A stretch of DNA of 64,000 bases, taken from the NCBI RefSeq assembly GCF_007997005.1, contig NZ_VOSL01000010.1:1-64000 (forward strand). The letters are read 5' to 3'. Source of the DNA: Lujinxingia vulgaris (lineage in GTDB: Bacteria; Myxococcota_A; Bradymonadia; Bradymonadales; Bradymonadaceae). The position numbers and the translations under genes are program-made. The notes beneath the pieces are model-generated. The model was not told where the DNA came from. It saw nothing but the letters and a program-made list of their open reading frames with translations, and did no database searches. This document shows, in pieces, positions 1 to 8,899 of this stretch (within the stretch, counting starts at the first letter, position 1; every line of letters starts with the position of its first letter).

Positions 1-390
1 ATCCTCTCAACCTCGATCGGACGACTGGCACCCGATCTTCTCATCCACGATCGAACGCCTGGCACCCGATCTTCTCATCCACGATCGAACGCCTGGCACC
101 CGATCCTCTCAACCTCGATCGAACGCCTGGCACCCGATCCTCTCATCCACGATCGAACGACTGGCACCCGATCTTCTCATCCACGATCGAACGCCTGGCA
201 CCCGATCTTCTCATCCACGATCGAACGCCTGGCACCCGATCCTCTCAACCTCGATCGGACGACTGGCACCCGATCTTCCCATCCTCGATCGAACGCCTGG
301 CACCCGATCTTCTCAACCTCGCTCGAACGCCTGGCACCCGATCTTCTCAGCACCCGACCGTCTCAATCAGGATCGAACCCCTGGCACCCC
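1..390 (+). repeat. Tandem 34-bp intergenic repeat array (11 units)
   Basis: Eleven copies of a 23-bp core start at 15, 49, 83, 117, 151, 185, 219, 253, 287, 321 and about 371. Each core begins GATCGAACGCCTGGCACC and ends CGATC. The first ten keep an exact 34-bp period with 11-bp spacers of the TTCTCATCCAC / CTCTCAACCTC type. A truncated half-unit (GCACCCGACC) lies at about 350. The last core ends about 10 bp from the stop codon of the minus-strand gene at 401. The array may continue beyond the left edge of the window. No protein is implied. Confidence 0.95.
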
Positions 391-400
391 TTCCCCACCC

Positions 401-2404
401 TCAATACACCGCCTCAAACACCCACATCGCACGCCACTCTTGCAACGAACTCACCACCTCATCGATCGCCCCCTCTCTCCCCCGACGCTCCAGCAACGCC
501 CCCAGACGCACCGTCTCCACAGGCCACGACGTCAGTAGCTCCACTCGACCCACATCCACCCGATCGGTGAGCGTCCAGTCCTCATCGATCGACGCCTGCA
601 ACCGGTCCGCTCCCCGCGTCGACCACACCCGATGCGAACGCCAGCCCGCCCCCAGATGCACCCGCGCCAGATCCACCTCCAGCCCCAACTCCTGGCTGAA
701 CCCCCACCCGAAATAATACCCCTCGGCCAGCACCCCGCGCTGCCCCGAAACATCCCCATCGGGCGCCACCACCGGGAGCGCCCGCGAATCGATCGCCGCA
801 AAATCCGGCGTCACCCCGTAACTCAACCGCCAGCGCAGCCGCCCCCGCTCCCCCCAGTGCTCCGCCCGAACCCCGGGAAGATGCATGATCCCAAAGCGAT
901 CCAGCCCCTCATCATAACGATGCTGCTCATGACGGTACGCAAGCCCCGTGCTCACCAGGGCTCCCACCCCTCGCCCCCCCGAAGCGCCACGCGACAACGA
1001 CTGCCCGTACCACCCCGCCAGCTCCACTCGCCCCAGAAACCCCCACCGATGCGTGCCCGACGCACCTCCGGCGAACTCCGCCCGCAGCTCCGAGGCCAGC
1101 ACCCCCGCCTCCCAACCACCCGAGACCCCGGCACGGCGATAGCCCCCCAACCCCACAAGCTCCGAGCCCACCTCCAGATGCACATCCTGGCGCGCCCCCT
1201 CCGGCGTTCCCCCCTCCCAGCGCGCCTGCGGCGTCGACGCCGCCGCCCCCAGCCTCAACCTCAGCCGATGCCACTCCTCGACCGGCCATCCCCACCGATC
1301 CACATCCGCCGCCCGCACCGGCCTCCGACCATCAGCCCAGTCATGAAACTGCGACGGCGCCCCAAACACCCACGCCAACGCCTGATTGAGCCTCGTCGGA
1401 GAGCTGCGACGAAAAAACTCCCCAAGCTGGTAGTAGGCCTCGCCAAGAGGCACCCCGGCCACACCGGTCAACACCAGATCATTGAGACTGACGATCTCTT
1501 TATACTCAATGGCCGCCTCCCAGATCACCGTCGCCAACATCGCCGCGGCAAAGGACTGCCACAACGTCAGTTCATTGGCCCGCGCCAGCGTATAATACGC
1601 CCCCCCGGCCAGCGGGTGCAGCGGCGTATTGAGGTACATCGCGTTGGAATCCCACCGCCACCCCTCAAACCTCCAATGCCGCTCCCCCTGCGTGGCCAGC
1701 GTATAATCCCAGTCCGCCGAATTGATGTCCGTATTCAACCAGTACCAGGCCGTGCCCACCCCCAGCGCCAACCCCACCTCCAACGCCGCCCGATCGTAGC
1801 GCCTGGGACCGCGACCGGCCTCAACCTCCTCGGCTGGACTCTGCACCAGCCCCTCCTCAAAGCTGCGCGCCACCCACCCCAGATCTCCTCCCTGCCCCGG
1901 CTCCCGATACGCCGCGTAGAGCACCTCATCATCACGGTGGGTCGGGTCCCAGTCGACCACCTCCACCTGCAACGCCCCCGCCTCATCGCGCTCCAGCCGA
2001 AGATGGTAGCGATACCTCCCCGAACGCCTCGCCAGCACCACCCCCTGGTCACGCTTGCTCACAAAACGCCCCGGCAGCGCCACACACCCGTCGGCCACCG
2101 TCGAGCGCAGCTCCCAGCAGGTGCGCACACTCCACCCCGGCTCCCGTGTCAGATCGCGCACCGAAACGAAGAGCCGCGCCCGCTCTTCAGCGCTCGCCAC
2201 CGCCTCAACCTCGGCCCCGACCTCCTCGGCAACAAGCAACGTCGCCGCGCCCTCCCCCACCCCGTCGTCAACCTCCTGGGCGGCCGCCTCCCCTCCTCCC
2301 AGCACCAGCCCCCCGACCAGCGCGGCCCACACCACCGACCAACGCCTCTCCCCTCGCTTCACCGCAACGCTACTGCACGCGAACATCACCACTCCCAACA
2401 CCAT
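401..2404 (-). CDS. DUF3943 domain-containing secreted or outer-membrane-associated protein
   Basis: This is a 667-residue protein with an N-terminal hydrophobic export signal (about residues 20-43, ending GGEAAAQ). Residues about 200-360 resemble the DUF3943 family: repeated Tyr/Trp-rich helices, the stretch NTPLHPLAGGAYYTLARAN, and a hydrophobic AAAMLATVIWEAAIEY segment. The C-terminal half (about 380-667) alternates short hydrophobic and charged stretches rich in Trp, Tyr and Gly, which looks like outer-membrane beta-strands. The function of the family is unknown to me. The start could be the first Met or the Met seven codons later. The gene is monocistronic, with a repeat array directly beyond its stop and yjbQ upstream. 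The DUF3943 match is from memory of the motif and was not searched. Confidence 0.8.
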   Translation of the reverse strand: MVLGVVMFACSSVAVKRGERRWSVVWAALVGGLVLGGGEAAAQEVDDGVGEGAATLLVAEEVGAEVEAVASAEERARLFVSVRDLTREPGWSVRTCWELRSTVADGCVALPGRFVSKRDQGVVLARRSGRYRYHLRLERDEAGALQVEVVDWDPTHRDDEVLYAAYREPGQGGDLGWVARSFEEGLVQSPAEEVEAGRGPRRYDRAALEVGLALGVGTAWYWLNTDINSADWDYTLATQGERHWRFEGWRWDSNAMYLNTPLHPLAGGAYYTLARANELTLWQSFAAAMLATVIWEAAIEYKEIVSLNDLVLTGVAGVPLGEAYYQLGEFFRRSSPTRLNQALAWVFGAPSQFHDWADGRRPVRAADVDRWGWPVEEWHRLRLRLGAAASTPQARWEGGTPEGARQDVHLEVGSELVGLGGYRRAGVSGGWEAGVLASELRAEFAGGASGTHRWGFLGRVELAGWYGQSLSRGASGGRGVGALVSTGLAYRHEQHRYDEGLDRFGIMHLPGVRAEHWGERGRLRWRLSYGVTPDFAAIDSRALPVVAPDGDVSGQRGVLAEGYYFGWGFSQELGLEVDLARVHLGAGWRSHRVWSTRGADRLQASIDEDWTLTDRVDVGRVELLTSWPVETVRLGALLERRGREGAIDEVVSSLQEWRAMWVFEAVY

Positions 2405-2448
2405 CCGGCGGCGCTCGCGCGCTCACTTCACACACATCCCATCACGAA

Positions 2449-2856
2449 CTACGCGCCCACATGCACCACAAGCTCACGCTGCATCGGACCGTCGCGATGC
2501 TCCCACAAAAAAATCCCCTGCCAGCGCCCCAGCACCAGCGCCCCGTCCACAATCGGTATCCCCAGACTCGTCGACGTCAGCGCCGCTTTAATATGCGAAG
2601 GCATATCATCCGGCCCCTCGGCCGTATGCGTGTACAGCGCGTCATTCTCCGGCACCAGACGCTTCAACCACGCCTCCAGATCCCGCCGCGCCGACGGGTC
2701 CGCGTTCTCCTGAATCGTCAAACTCGCCGAAGTATGCCGGATAAACACCGTACATATCCCCTCCTCAACCTGCGCGCTGGCCACCGCCCGCATCACCTCG
2801 GCGGTCACCTCATAGAGCCCCTGGCCCCGCGTCTCATGCACCCATCTCGCAATCAT
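2449..2856 (-). CDS. yjbQ: YjbQ / UPF0047 family protein
   Basis: This 135-residue protein matches the single-domain YjbQ (UPF0047) family in length and motifs: the TVFIRHTSASLTIQENADP block at about residues 38-57 and the late GRWQGIFLWEHRDGP block. These carry the conserved His, Glu and Arg residues of the putative active site. Family members have been linked to a weak thiamine-phosphate-synthase-like activity, but the physiological role is unsettled. It is small, soluble and cytosolic, with no signal peptide. It lies 44 bp downstream of the DUF3943 gene start on the same strand, so the two could be cotranscribed. Confidence 0.9.
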   Translation of the reverse strand: MIARWVHETRGQGLYEVTAEVMRAVASAQVEEGICTVFIRHTSASLTIQENADPSARRDLEAWLKRLVPENDALYTHTAEGPDDMPSHIKAALTSTSLGIPIVDGALVLGRWQGIFLWEHRDGPMQRELVVHVGA

Positions 2857-2945
2857 GTTCGCTCCTTATTCACCATCTCCATCATCACCACTCCGACGCG
2901 CCGCCCCCCTGCAAACGCCCGACTCCCGTTTATCTTCCCGAGACG

Positions 2946-3164
2946 GATCGAACGCCTGGCACCCGCTCTTCTCAACCTCGTCCGTATGCCTGTCACCCGA
3001 TCCTGCACCCGATCCTTTCAACGACGATCGAACGCCTGGCACCCGCTCTTCTCAACCTCGTCCGTATGCCTGGCACCCGATCCTTTCAACGACGATCGAA
3101 TGCCTGGCACCCGATCACGAGCACCCAATCCTTTCAGCAACGATCGAACGCCTGGCACCCGATC
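2946..3164 (+). repeat. Tandem repeat array between malQ and yjbQ
   Basis: Six core copies start at 2946, 2980, 3026, 3060, 3094 and 3142. Two half-units (GCACCCGATC at about 3005, GCACCCAATC at 3121) break the 34-bp period. The pair 2946-3002 is nearly duplicated as 3026-3082, so blocks larger than one unit have been copied. The last core ends about 30 bp from the malQ stop. The rest of the 2857-3193 gap shows nothing else recognisable. Confidence 0.9.
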
Positions 3165-3193
3165 TCCCCCCTCGAAACTCGCGCCCGGACAAC

Positions 3194-4696
3194 CTACCTC
3201 CCACGCTCGCGCGTCAACGCCCCCAGCCGCTGATACACCCTCTCATCCTCCAACATCGCCTCGCTCATCCTCCAGTTCCAGTTATCCTCCGCCTTCCCCG
3301 GCACGTTCATCCGCGCCTCACTGCCCAGCTCAAAAAGATCCTGCACCGGCACCACCACCAGATCGGCCTTTGAGGCCCACAGTCGCTCGATCATCGCCCA
3401 CACAATCCCCTCATCCCCGTGCGAGAGGTAGGTGCGCACCCCATGCTTACCCAGCTCATCGAGCCCCTCATACCATCCCTGCGTCGTATCGTTATCGTGA
3501 GTGCCCGTATACGCGGCGCAATGCCGCGGGTAGGTATGCGGCAAGAAGGGATGATCCTCGCTGCCATCAAACCCGAACTGCATCACCCGCATCCCCATCA
3601 ACCCCAGATCGTCGCGCAGATCGCGCACCTTATCGGTGATGATCCCCAGATCTTCGGCCACCATCGGCACCTCCCCCAGCTCGGCCTCAATCGCCTCAAA
3701 CACCGCCCGGCCCGGCCCCTTCTCCCAACGCCCCTCCACCGCCGTGGGTGCCTCGGCCGGGATCCGCCAGTACGACTCGAACCCCCGAAAATGATCGATA
3801 CGCACCGCGTCCACCATCGTCATCACCTGCCGCACTCGCCATACCCACCAATCGTAGTCGCGCTCGGCCAGCCGATCCCACGCGTAGAGCGGATTGCCCC
3901 AACGCTGCCCCGTCTTCGAAAAATAGTCCGGCGGAACCCCGGCCACCGCCTCGGCCTCCCCTTCCGCGTTAAGCTCAAAAAGATCGCGCTCGGCCCAGAC
4001 CTCCGCGCTATCCATCGCCACGAAAATCGGAACATCCCCGAGCACCCGCACACCGCGATCGGCCGCATAACGCCTCAACCTCGCCCATTGATCGGCAAAG
4101 ACCCACTGCTCAAAGCGTACCTGCTCCATCGCCCTGCTCAGCCCCCGCTGCGCCTCGGCAATCGCCTCCGGCTCGCGCCGCACAAGCGGCGCCGGCCACT
4201 GCTGCCAACCCCGCCCCTCATGGCGATGTTTGAGCGCCGTGTAGAGCGCAAAATCCTCCAGCCACGCCGCGTTTCGCTTTGAAAACGCCTGAAACGCCGC
4301 CCCCGACGCCCCCCCCGCCTCCTTCCACCCCTCACAGGCCTGCACCAGCAGCTCGCGCTTCGCCTCGCGGATCACCTCCACATCAAAGCGCTCCGTCGAT
4401 CCCGCCGCGCACACCCGCCGGTACACGTTGAGATCCGCACCCGAGAGCCACCCCGCCTCCACCAGCTGCTCCCCGTCGATCACCATCGGATTGCCCGCAA
4501 ACGCCGAGCTCGCCGAATACGGCGAACCCCCATGACCCGGCGGGTTAAGAGGCAACACCTGCCACCAGCGCTGCCCCCCCTCGGCCAGCCGCTCCACCCA
4601 CCGCCTGGCATACCTCCCCAGACACCCCACCCCGTCGGGCCCCGGCAAACTCGTCGGATGCAACAACACCCCCGAAGATCGCTCCCACGCTCCCAT
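3194..4696 (-). CDS. malQ: 4-alpha-glucanotransferase (amylomaltase)
   Basis: This GH77 enzyme transfers alpha-1,4-glucan segments between maltodextrins in cytosolic glycogen/maltose metabolism. The N-terminus reads SSGVLLHPTSLPGPDGVGCLG. GH77 catalytic motifs follow: VRIDHFRGFESYWRIP (nucleophile Asp), VAEDLGIIT (acid/base Glu) and YTGTHDNDTTQGW. An upstream in-frame Met would give 529 residues. I choose the second Met of the ATGATG pair because GGAG lies 5 bp upstream and the resulting 500 residues match the usual bacterial length. No other maltose gene is nearby. Nothing is recognisable between its start and the lytic transglycosylase at 4990. Confidence 0.95.
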   Translation of the reverse strand: MGAWERSSGVLLHPTSLPGPDGVGCLGRYARRWVERLAEGGQRWWQVLPLNPPGHGGSPYSASSAFAGNPMVIDGEQLVEAGWLSGADLNVYRRVCAAGSTERFDVEVIREAKRELLVQACEGWKEAGGASGAAFQAFSKRNAAWLEDFALYTALKHRHEGRGWQQWPAPLVRREPEAIAEAQRGLSRAMEQVRFEQWVFADQWARLRRYAADRGVRVLGDVPIFVAMDSAEVWAERDLFELNAEGEAEAVAGVPPDYFSKTGQRWGNPLYAWDRLAERDYDWWVWRVRQVMTMVDAVRIDHFRGFESYWRIPAEAPTAVEGRWEKGPGRAVFEAIEAELGEVPMVAEDLGIITDKVRDLRDDLGLMGMRVMQFGFDGSEDHPFLPHTYPRHCAAYTGTHDNDTTQGWYEGLDELGKHGVRTYLSHGDEGIVWAMIERLWASKADLVVVPVQDLFELGSEARMNVPGKAEDNWNWRMSEAMLEDERVYQRLGALTRERGR

Positions 4697-4989
4697 CATC
4701 GCTCCCATTTTAAAGTCATCACACCGCCAGACGCCCCCTCCCCTCCCACACGCCACACATCGAGCGCGAAAACTAGTTCCCATTCGACATTGGCAAACAT
4801 CTCCCCCCTCTTTTCTTCCATACCTTCCCCCCCTGCCTTACCCTCCCACCTCAGCCTGTTGCCCGCCAGCCGACGTCGTTCTGGCGGAATGAAACCCACG
4901 CCCTCCGGGGGTTTTGACCTCGACCCCGATGGCCACCTCCCCCGATGGAGCGTAGTGCTTCTCATCGTCGCCCTCGTCACCGAGCTCCC

Positions 4990-7389
4990 ATGATCCGCAA
5001 CCTCCCAACGATCACCCTCGCGCTGGCCGCGCTCCTGACCCTGGCGCTCCCGCTCCCCGCTTACGCCCAGTCCCGCGGCGACGCCCCACCCACCGAGCTT
5101 GCGCAATCCACCCCGCGCGAGGCCGGCTCCAGCGCACACTTCCGCGTCATTGAGCGATTCCCCGAACGCGACCCGGCCCCCCCTCAGATCCCGGCCATCG
5201 CCCCCTCAAGCCCCTTTGCGCCCATCATCGAAGACGTCGAGCGCGAGAGCTGGGCCTCCGCTCACCGCAAACTCCAGAACCCCGAACTTCGGCCCCTGCT
5301 CAACGACGACGCCTCGTTGCGCTTTCTGGCCGCGACCGTCGCCATGCAGGCCGGCCACCCCGCACAGGCGCTGACGATCCTCAACGATCTCGATCCCGCC
5401 CGCGATCTTCCCATCCTCGCCGACTACGCCTCCCTGCTCAAAGCCCGCGCTGCTCTGGCCTTAGAAGACGCCCACACCGCCACACTCGCTGCGGCCACCG
5501 TCGACGATAAGAGCCTGCTCTACCCCGACGCCCTCACCCTCCTGGCCGACGCCCTCCAGATGGCCGGCCAGCCCGAAGATCACGCCCGCGCCGTCGAAGT
5601 CCTCGAGCTCTTCCTCAACGCCTACCCCCGCCACAGCCAGGCCGCTGCAGCCCGCGAGCAGCTCGCCACGCTCCTCGAAGAGTCCAACCCCACCCGCGCC
5701 GCCGAGCTCTACCTCAATATCCGCCAGGAGCGCCCCTTAAGCCCGGCCGCCACCCGCGCCACACAACGACTTCGCGCCCTCGACGCCCACCTCACCGAGG
5801 CCCGGCGACGCCTCCTCGATGACGCCACCCCCGAGCGCGCCCTGACCCTGGCCCGCGCACGCTTCGATCGCCACCAGAGCGAGCGCGTCATCAACGACTT
5901 AAGCAACGCCCTTCAGCAGTGGCCCGACGCCGCCGACGAGCGCTGCGAGGCGCTCTATCTTGTCGGTCGCTCCCACACCAAACTGCGCCAGCACACCGCC
6001 GGCACCCCCGTCTACGACCGTATCTTAGAAACCTGCCCCGACACCGACTGGGAGCTTCGCGCCCTCTACCTGGGCGGCCGCGGCCGCTGGAACGCAGGCG
6101 ATCGCCAGGGTGCCTTAAAGCTCTTTGAGCGCATCTGGCAAGAATATGCCGACCACTCCTACGCCGATGACGCCATGTACTTCGCCGCCCGCATCCTCCG
6201 CTCCGAAGATCGCCCCGAGGAGGCTCGCGCACGCCTGCGCGACCAGCTTCAACGCTACCCCGAGGGCGACATGGCCAAAGACGCCCACTGGCTGCTCTTA
6301 CGCGAATACTTCGACCGCGGCGACTTCCAGGCCATCATCGACCACGTCGACAACCTCGATAAAACCGGCGAAGACGACCTCTACACAAAGGGGCGCCTGC
6401 ACTACTTCCGCGCCCGCGCCCTGCTGCAATCCGGCAAAAAAGACGAGGCCGCCGCATCCTTTATCCGGGTCGCCCACGACCACCCCATGAGCTACTACGC
6501 CCTGCTCAGCTTCAACCAGCTCGCCAGGCTCCAGGGCAGCACCGAGGGCCTGGACATCTGCGCCACCGTCGGGCCGGCCTGCGAAGATCACCTCCCGACA
6601 AACCTTCAGGCCACCCCCGTCGAACTTCCCGACGAGCTTGAGCGCGACACAGGCTTTCAAAAAGCCTCTCAGCTCCTCACCCTCGGCCTGACCTCGCTTG
6701 CCCAGCGCGAGCTCACCGCCCTTCGCACTCGCCACGCCTCCACCCCCTCCACCCTCTGGGCCCTGGCCTCCCTGCTCGACGCCGCCCACGCCTACCCCAT
6801 CTCCCACGACCTGGCCCGCCGACACATCCACGGCTGGATGGACGCCTACCCCACCGCAGAAACGCGCCGACACTGGTCCATCGCCTACCCCACCCCCTTC
6901 AAAGACACCCTGACCCGCTACGCCGAGCAGCGCGATCTGAACCCCGCCATCATCTACGCCATCATGCGCGAAGAGAGCGGCTTTAACCCCCGCATCGAAA
7001 GCTGGGCCAACGCCCGCGGCCTCCTCCAACTCATCGAGCCCACCGCCCGCCGCATCGCCCAACGAGACGGCCTCGAAGACTTCTCCTTCGATCTTCTCTT
7101 TGACCCTACCCTTAACATCCGCCTGGGCTCAGCCTACATGCACGAGCTCGCCAGCCAGACCGCCTCCCACCCCGCGCTCATCATCGCCGGCTACAACGGC
7201 GGCTTCGGCAACGTCTCCTCCTGGCTCGACGACTTTGGCCACGAAGATCTCGATCTTTTTGTCGAAAACATCCCCTTCGGCCAGACCCGCGACTACACCA
7301 AACGCGTCCTGATGAGTTTTTGGATCTACAGCTACCTCTACGGCGACGCCCGCGTCCCCGCCCTCCCCTTCACACTCCCCTCCCCCTGA
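4990..7389 (+). CDS. slt: Soluble lytic murein transglycosylase (Slt family) with TPR domain
   Basis: This 799-residue periplasmic enzyme is predicted to cleave the MurNAc-GlcNAc bond of peptidoglycan with 1,6-anhydro product formation. The signal peptide is residues 1-27 (hydrophobic core TLALAALLTLALPLPAYAQ). A long alpha-helical TPR-like superhelix fills about 60-600. The catalytic GH23 domain starts near 640, with MREESGFNP (catalytic Glu about 662), GLLQLIEPTA, AGYNGGFGN and the terminal ENIPFGQTRDYTKRV motif. The chosen ATG at 4990 begins directly with the signal peptide; a longer frame open from 4945 adds an unconvincing Arg/His-rich tail. It is probably monocistronic. Confidence 0.93.
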   Translation: MIRNLPTITLALAALLTLALPLPAYAQSRGDAPPTELAQSTPREAGSSAHFRVIERFPERDPAPPQIPAIAPSSPFAPIIEDVERESWASAHRKLQNPELRPLLNDDASLRFLAATVAMQAGHPAQALTILNDLDPARDLPILADYASLLKARAALALEDAHTATLAAATVDDKSLLYPDALTLLADALQMAGQPEDHARAVEVLELFLNAYPRHSQAAAAREQLATLLEESNPTRAAELYLNIRQERPLSPAATRATQRLRALDAHLTEARRRLLDDATPERALTLARARFDRHQSERVINDLSNALQQWPDAADERCEALYLVGRSHTKLRQHTAGTPVYDRILETCPDTDWELRALYLGGRGRWNAGDRQGALKLFERIWQEYADHSYADDAMYFAARILRSEDRPEEARARLRDQLQRYPEGDMAKDAHWLLLREYFDRGDFQAIIDHVDNLDKTGEDDLYTKGRLHYFRARALLQSGKKDEAAASFIRVAHDHPMSYYALLSFNQLARLQGSTEGLDICATVGPACEDHLPTNLQATPVELPDELERDTGFQKASQLLTLGLTSLAQRELTALRTRHASTPSTLWALASLLDAAHAYPISHDLARRHIHGWMDAYPTAETRRHWSIAYPTPFKDTLTRYAEQRDLNPAIIYAIMREESGFNPRIESWANARGLLQLIEPTARRIAQRDGLEDFSFDLLFDPTLNIRLGSAYMHELASQTASHPALIIAGYNGGFGNVSSWLDDFGHEDLDLFVENIPFGQTRDYTKRVLMSFWIYSYLYGDARVPALPFTLPSP

Positions 7390-7456
7390 ACCGCACGGGT
7401 GCCAGGCACTCGTGCATATCTCAGACACACGGGTGCCCGCCGATTCTATTACCGCG
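7390..7456. repeat. Degenerate GGGTGCCAGGC repeat copies after slt
   Basis: The reverse-oriented core (GGGTGCCAGGCACTCGTGC) begins about 7 nt after the slt stop. A half-copy (CGGGTGCCCGCC) follows near 7430. This is the only locus where the core mainly reads in the opposite plus-strand direction. Confidence 0.7.
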
Positions 7457-7589
7457 CACCACCATACCCGAGCGCTTCCAGGGCGGCGATGGCAAGGAGT
7501 GAGGGATGAAGCTGTAGCAACGCTACCGCGAATCCCTCACGACGCAGCCAGCGTCGTTCTGGGGCGCTCGGCACAGGTGCCAGGCGTTC
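7457..7589 (+). other. Structured 133-nt repeat element, copy 1 (candidate RNA or MITE-like)
   Basis: This stretch aligns by eye over its whole length with the reverse complement of 59103-59236. It begins CACCACCATACCCGAGCGC and ends GGTGCCAGGCGTTC, the same core as the tandem arrays. Internally GTGAGGGAT pairs with ATCCCTCAC. Inside that, GTAGC-AAC-GCTAC forms a small stem flanked by GAAGCT and CGCGA. Then ACGACGC pairs with GCGTCGT, and GGCAC-AG-GTGCC closes the 3' end. In copy 2 the inner stem becomes GTGGC/GCCAC, a compensatory change. No open reading frame in it looks real. Confidence 0.75.
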
Positions 7590-7640
7590 GATCATCGGGA
7601 GTCCGATCATCATTGAATACGATCAGGTGCCGAAAATGAA

Positions 7641-7734
7641 CGGGTGCCAGGCCTCCGAGCTTCGCGAAAATAATCAATTGCAATTGCTCGGGTGCCAGGC
7701 CTCCGAGCTTCGCGAAAATTATTCGGGTGCCAGG
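7641..7734 (-). repeat. 48-bp-spaced direct repeat carrying the GGGTGCCAGGC core
   Basis: Two near-identical copies start at 7641 and 7689: CGGGTGCCAGGCCTCCGAG followed by CTTCGCGAAAAT and an AT-rich tail. A third, partial core lies at about 7725. Between the first two sits the palindrome CAATTGCAATTG. The extension CTCCGAGCTTCGCG is not seen in the other arrays. The rest of the 7390-7853 gap is unassigned. Confidence 0.8.
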
Positions 7735-7853
7735 ACATTGTTAAAACACTCCCCTCCTCCCCCTTATCGCCCCACCAATTAAACCTCCTCATTGATTCGT
7801 GTTTTTTGTGATGCTAACACTTGTCGGCCCGCCTTCGCCCCCAGAGGCCCCCG

Positions 7854-8765
7854 ATGATGTTGCGCAACACCCTCCCTCCCTGCCTGGCTTTTTTGGTCCT
7901 CTTCGTGGCCTGCGTTCAGCCCGAGGCCGGCACGCTCCCTCCGGATATGCCCGATGTCGATCTCGAGGACGCAGCCGAAGACGCCTCCGAGCCCGAAGAC
8001 ACCTCCGAGCCCGAAGATACCGCAGAGCCCGAAGACACCTCCGAGCCCGACGATACCGCTGAGCCCGAAGACCTGCCCGAGCCCTGGCCCTGCGACCCCG
8101 ACCTCGATCTCAACGATCGACGCTACCGCCACCTCAACGGCTTAAGCGACGCGCAGATCCAGCGCGGTCTTCTCAACATGGTCTCCGGCCACCGCGCCCT
8201 CTACTACTCCACCGCGCGCCAGCACCTGATGAACGACATCGAGCCTCACGACGACGGCACCATCGAATGCGCCTACACCGGCCGCATCGCTGAGCCCGAT
8301 GGCTCGACCACCCCCGAGGGTTTCAACACCGAGCACGTCTGGCCCCAGAGCCGCGGCGCCGATCAGGAGCCCCCCCGCAGCGACATCCACCACCTCCTCG
8401 CCGTCGATGGCGGCGTCAACTCCGCGCGCAGCAACCACCCCTACGGCACCACCTCATGCTCCGGCAACAGCTGCCCCTGGCACGAAAACGGCTCCGAGCG
8501 CGGCCCCTCCACAGACGGCCGCGACCCGGTCTTCGAGGTCCGCCAGGAGTTCCGCGGAAACGTCGCCCGCGCTATGTTCTACTTCGCGCTCCGCTACGAG
8601 ATGCCCATCGAGGCCCGCGAAGAAGCCGTGTTGCGCCAGTGGCACTGCGAAGATCCTCCCGACGACTACGAGCGCGGCCGAAATGATCTCATCCAGATGC
8701 TCCAGTCCAACCGCAACCCCTTCGTCGATCGGCCCGACTTTGTCGATAACTTCGACGACTTCTAG
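7854..8765 (+). CDS. Endonuclease I family lipoprotein (first of tandem pair)
   Basis: A lipoprotein signal (MMLRNTLPPCLAFLVLFVAC, lipobox cysteine at residue 20) is followed by an acidic linker of repeated SEPEDT units (about residues 35-77). The catalytic domain then matches endonuclease I (EndA/pfam04231, a beta-beta-alpha metal nuclease): NTEHVWPQS (about 156-164), SDIHHL, NSARSNHPYGTT and ARAMFYFALRYE. Family members are secreted, metal-dependent non-specific DNases. Here the enzyme should be anchored to the outer membrane and act on external or periplasmic DNA. The 5' open frame from 7821 is rejected because the signal peptide begins at the ATGATG. A paralogue follows directly. Confidence 0.9.
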   Translation: MMLRNTLPPCLAFLVLFVACVQPEAGTLPPDMPDVDLEDAAEDASEPEDTSEPEDTAEPEDTSEPDDTAEPEDLPEPWPCDPDLDLNDRRYRHLNGLSDAQIQRGLLNMVSGHRALYYSTARQHLMNDIEPHDDGTIECAYTGRIAEPDGSTTPEGFNTEHVWPQSRGADQEPPRSDIHHLLAVDGGVNSARSNHPYGTTSCSGNSCPWHENGSERGPSTDGRDPVFEVRQEFRGNVARAMFYFALRYEMPIEAREEAVLRQWHCEDPPDDYERGRNDLIQMLQSNRNPFVDRPDFVDNFDDF

Positions 8766-8815
8766 TTCCCCCCCATCAGCCCACCGGGGCGACTCCACGG
8801 CAACGCGGCAGCAGC

Positions 8816-8837
8816 GCGACGCCACATGATGCGTCGC
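8816..8837 (+). terminator. Hairpin between the two endonuclease genes
   Basis: GCGACGC pairs with GCGTCGC across an 8-nt loop about 50 bp after the first endonuclease stop. The following GGTGAGCTTTTG is only weakly T-rich, so termination is uncertain. Confidence 0.4.
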
Positions 8838-8899
8838 GGTGAGCTTTTGTCTGGCCCCCGGTTCTCTCTAACATCTTCCCGCATGTCATCAGGCCCCCT

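Noticed and set aside
1-390. CRISPR-like array of 23-bp repeats with 11-bp spacers
   Set aside because: Spacers are too short and nearly identical within an array, repeats are degenerate, and no cas genes are present.
632-3639. Long plus-strand open frames opposite the DUF3943, yjbQ and malQ genes
   Set aside because: Arg/Pro/His-rich antisense translations with no motif, crossing intergenic repeats.
7457-7589. Group II intron or known riboswitch in the structured element
   Set aside because: Too short for an intron, no flanking reverse transcriptase, and the conserved loops match no riboswitch I know.
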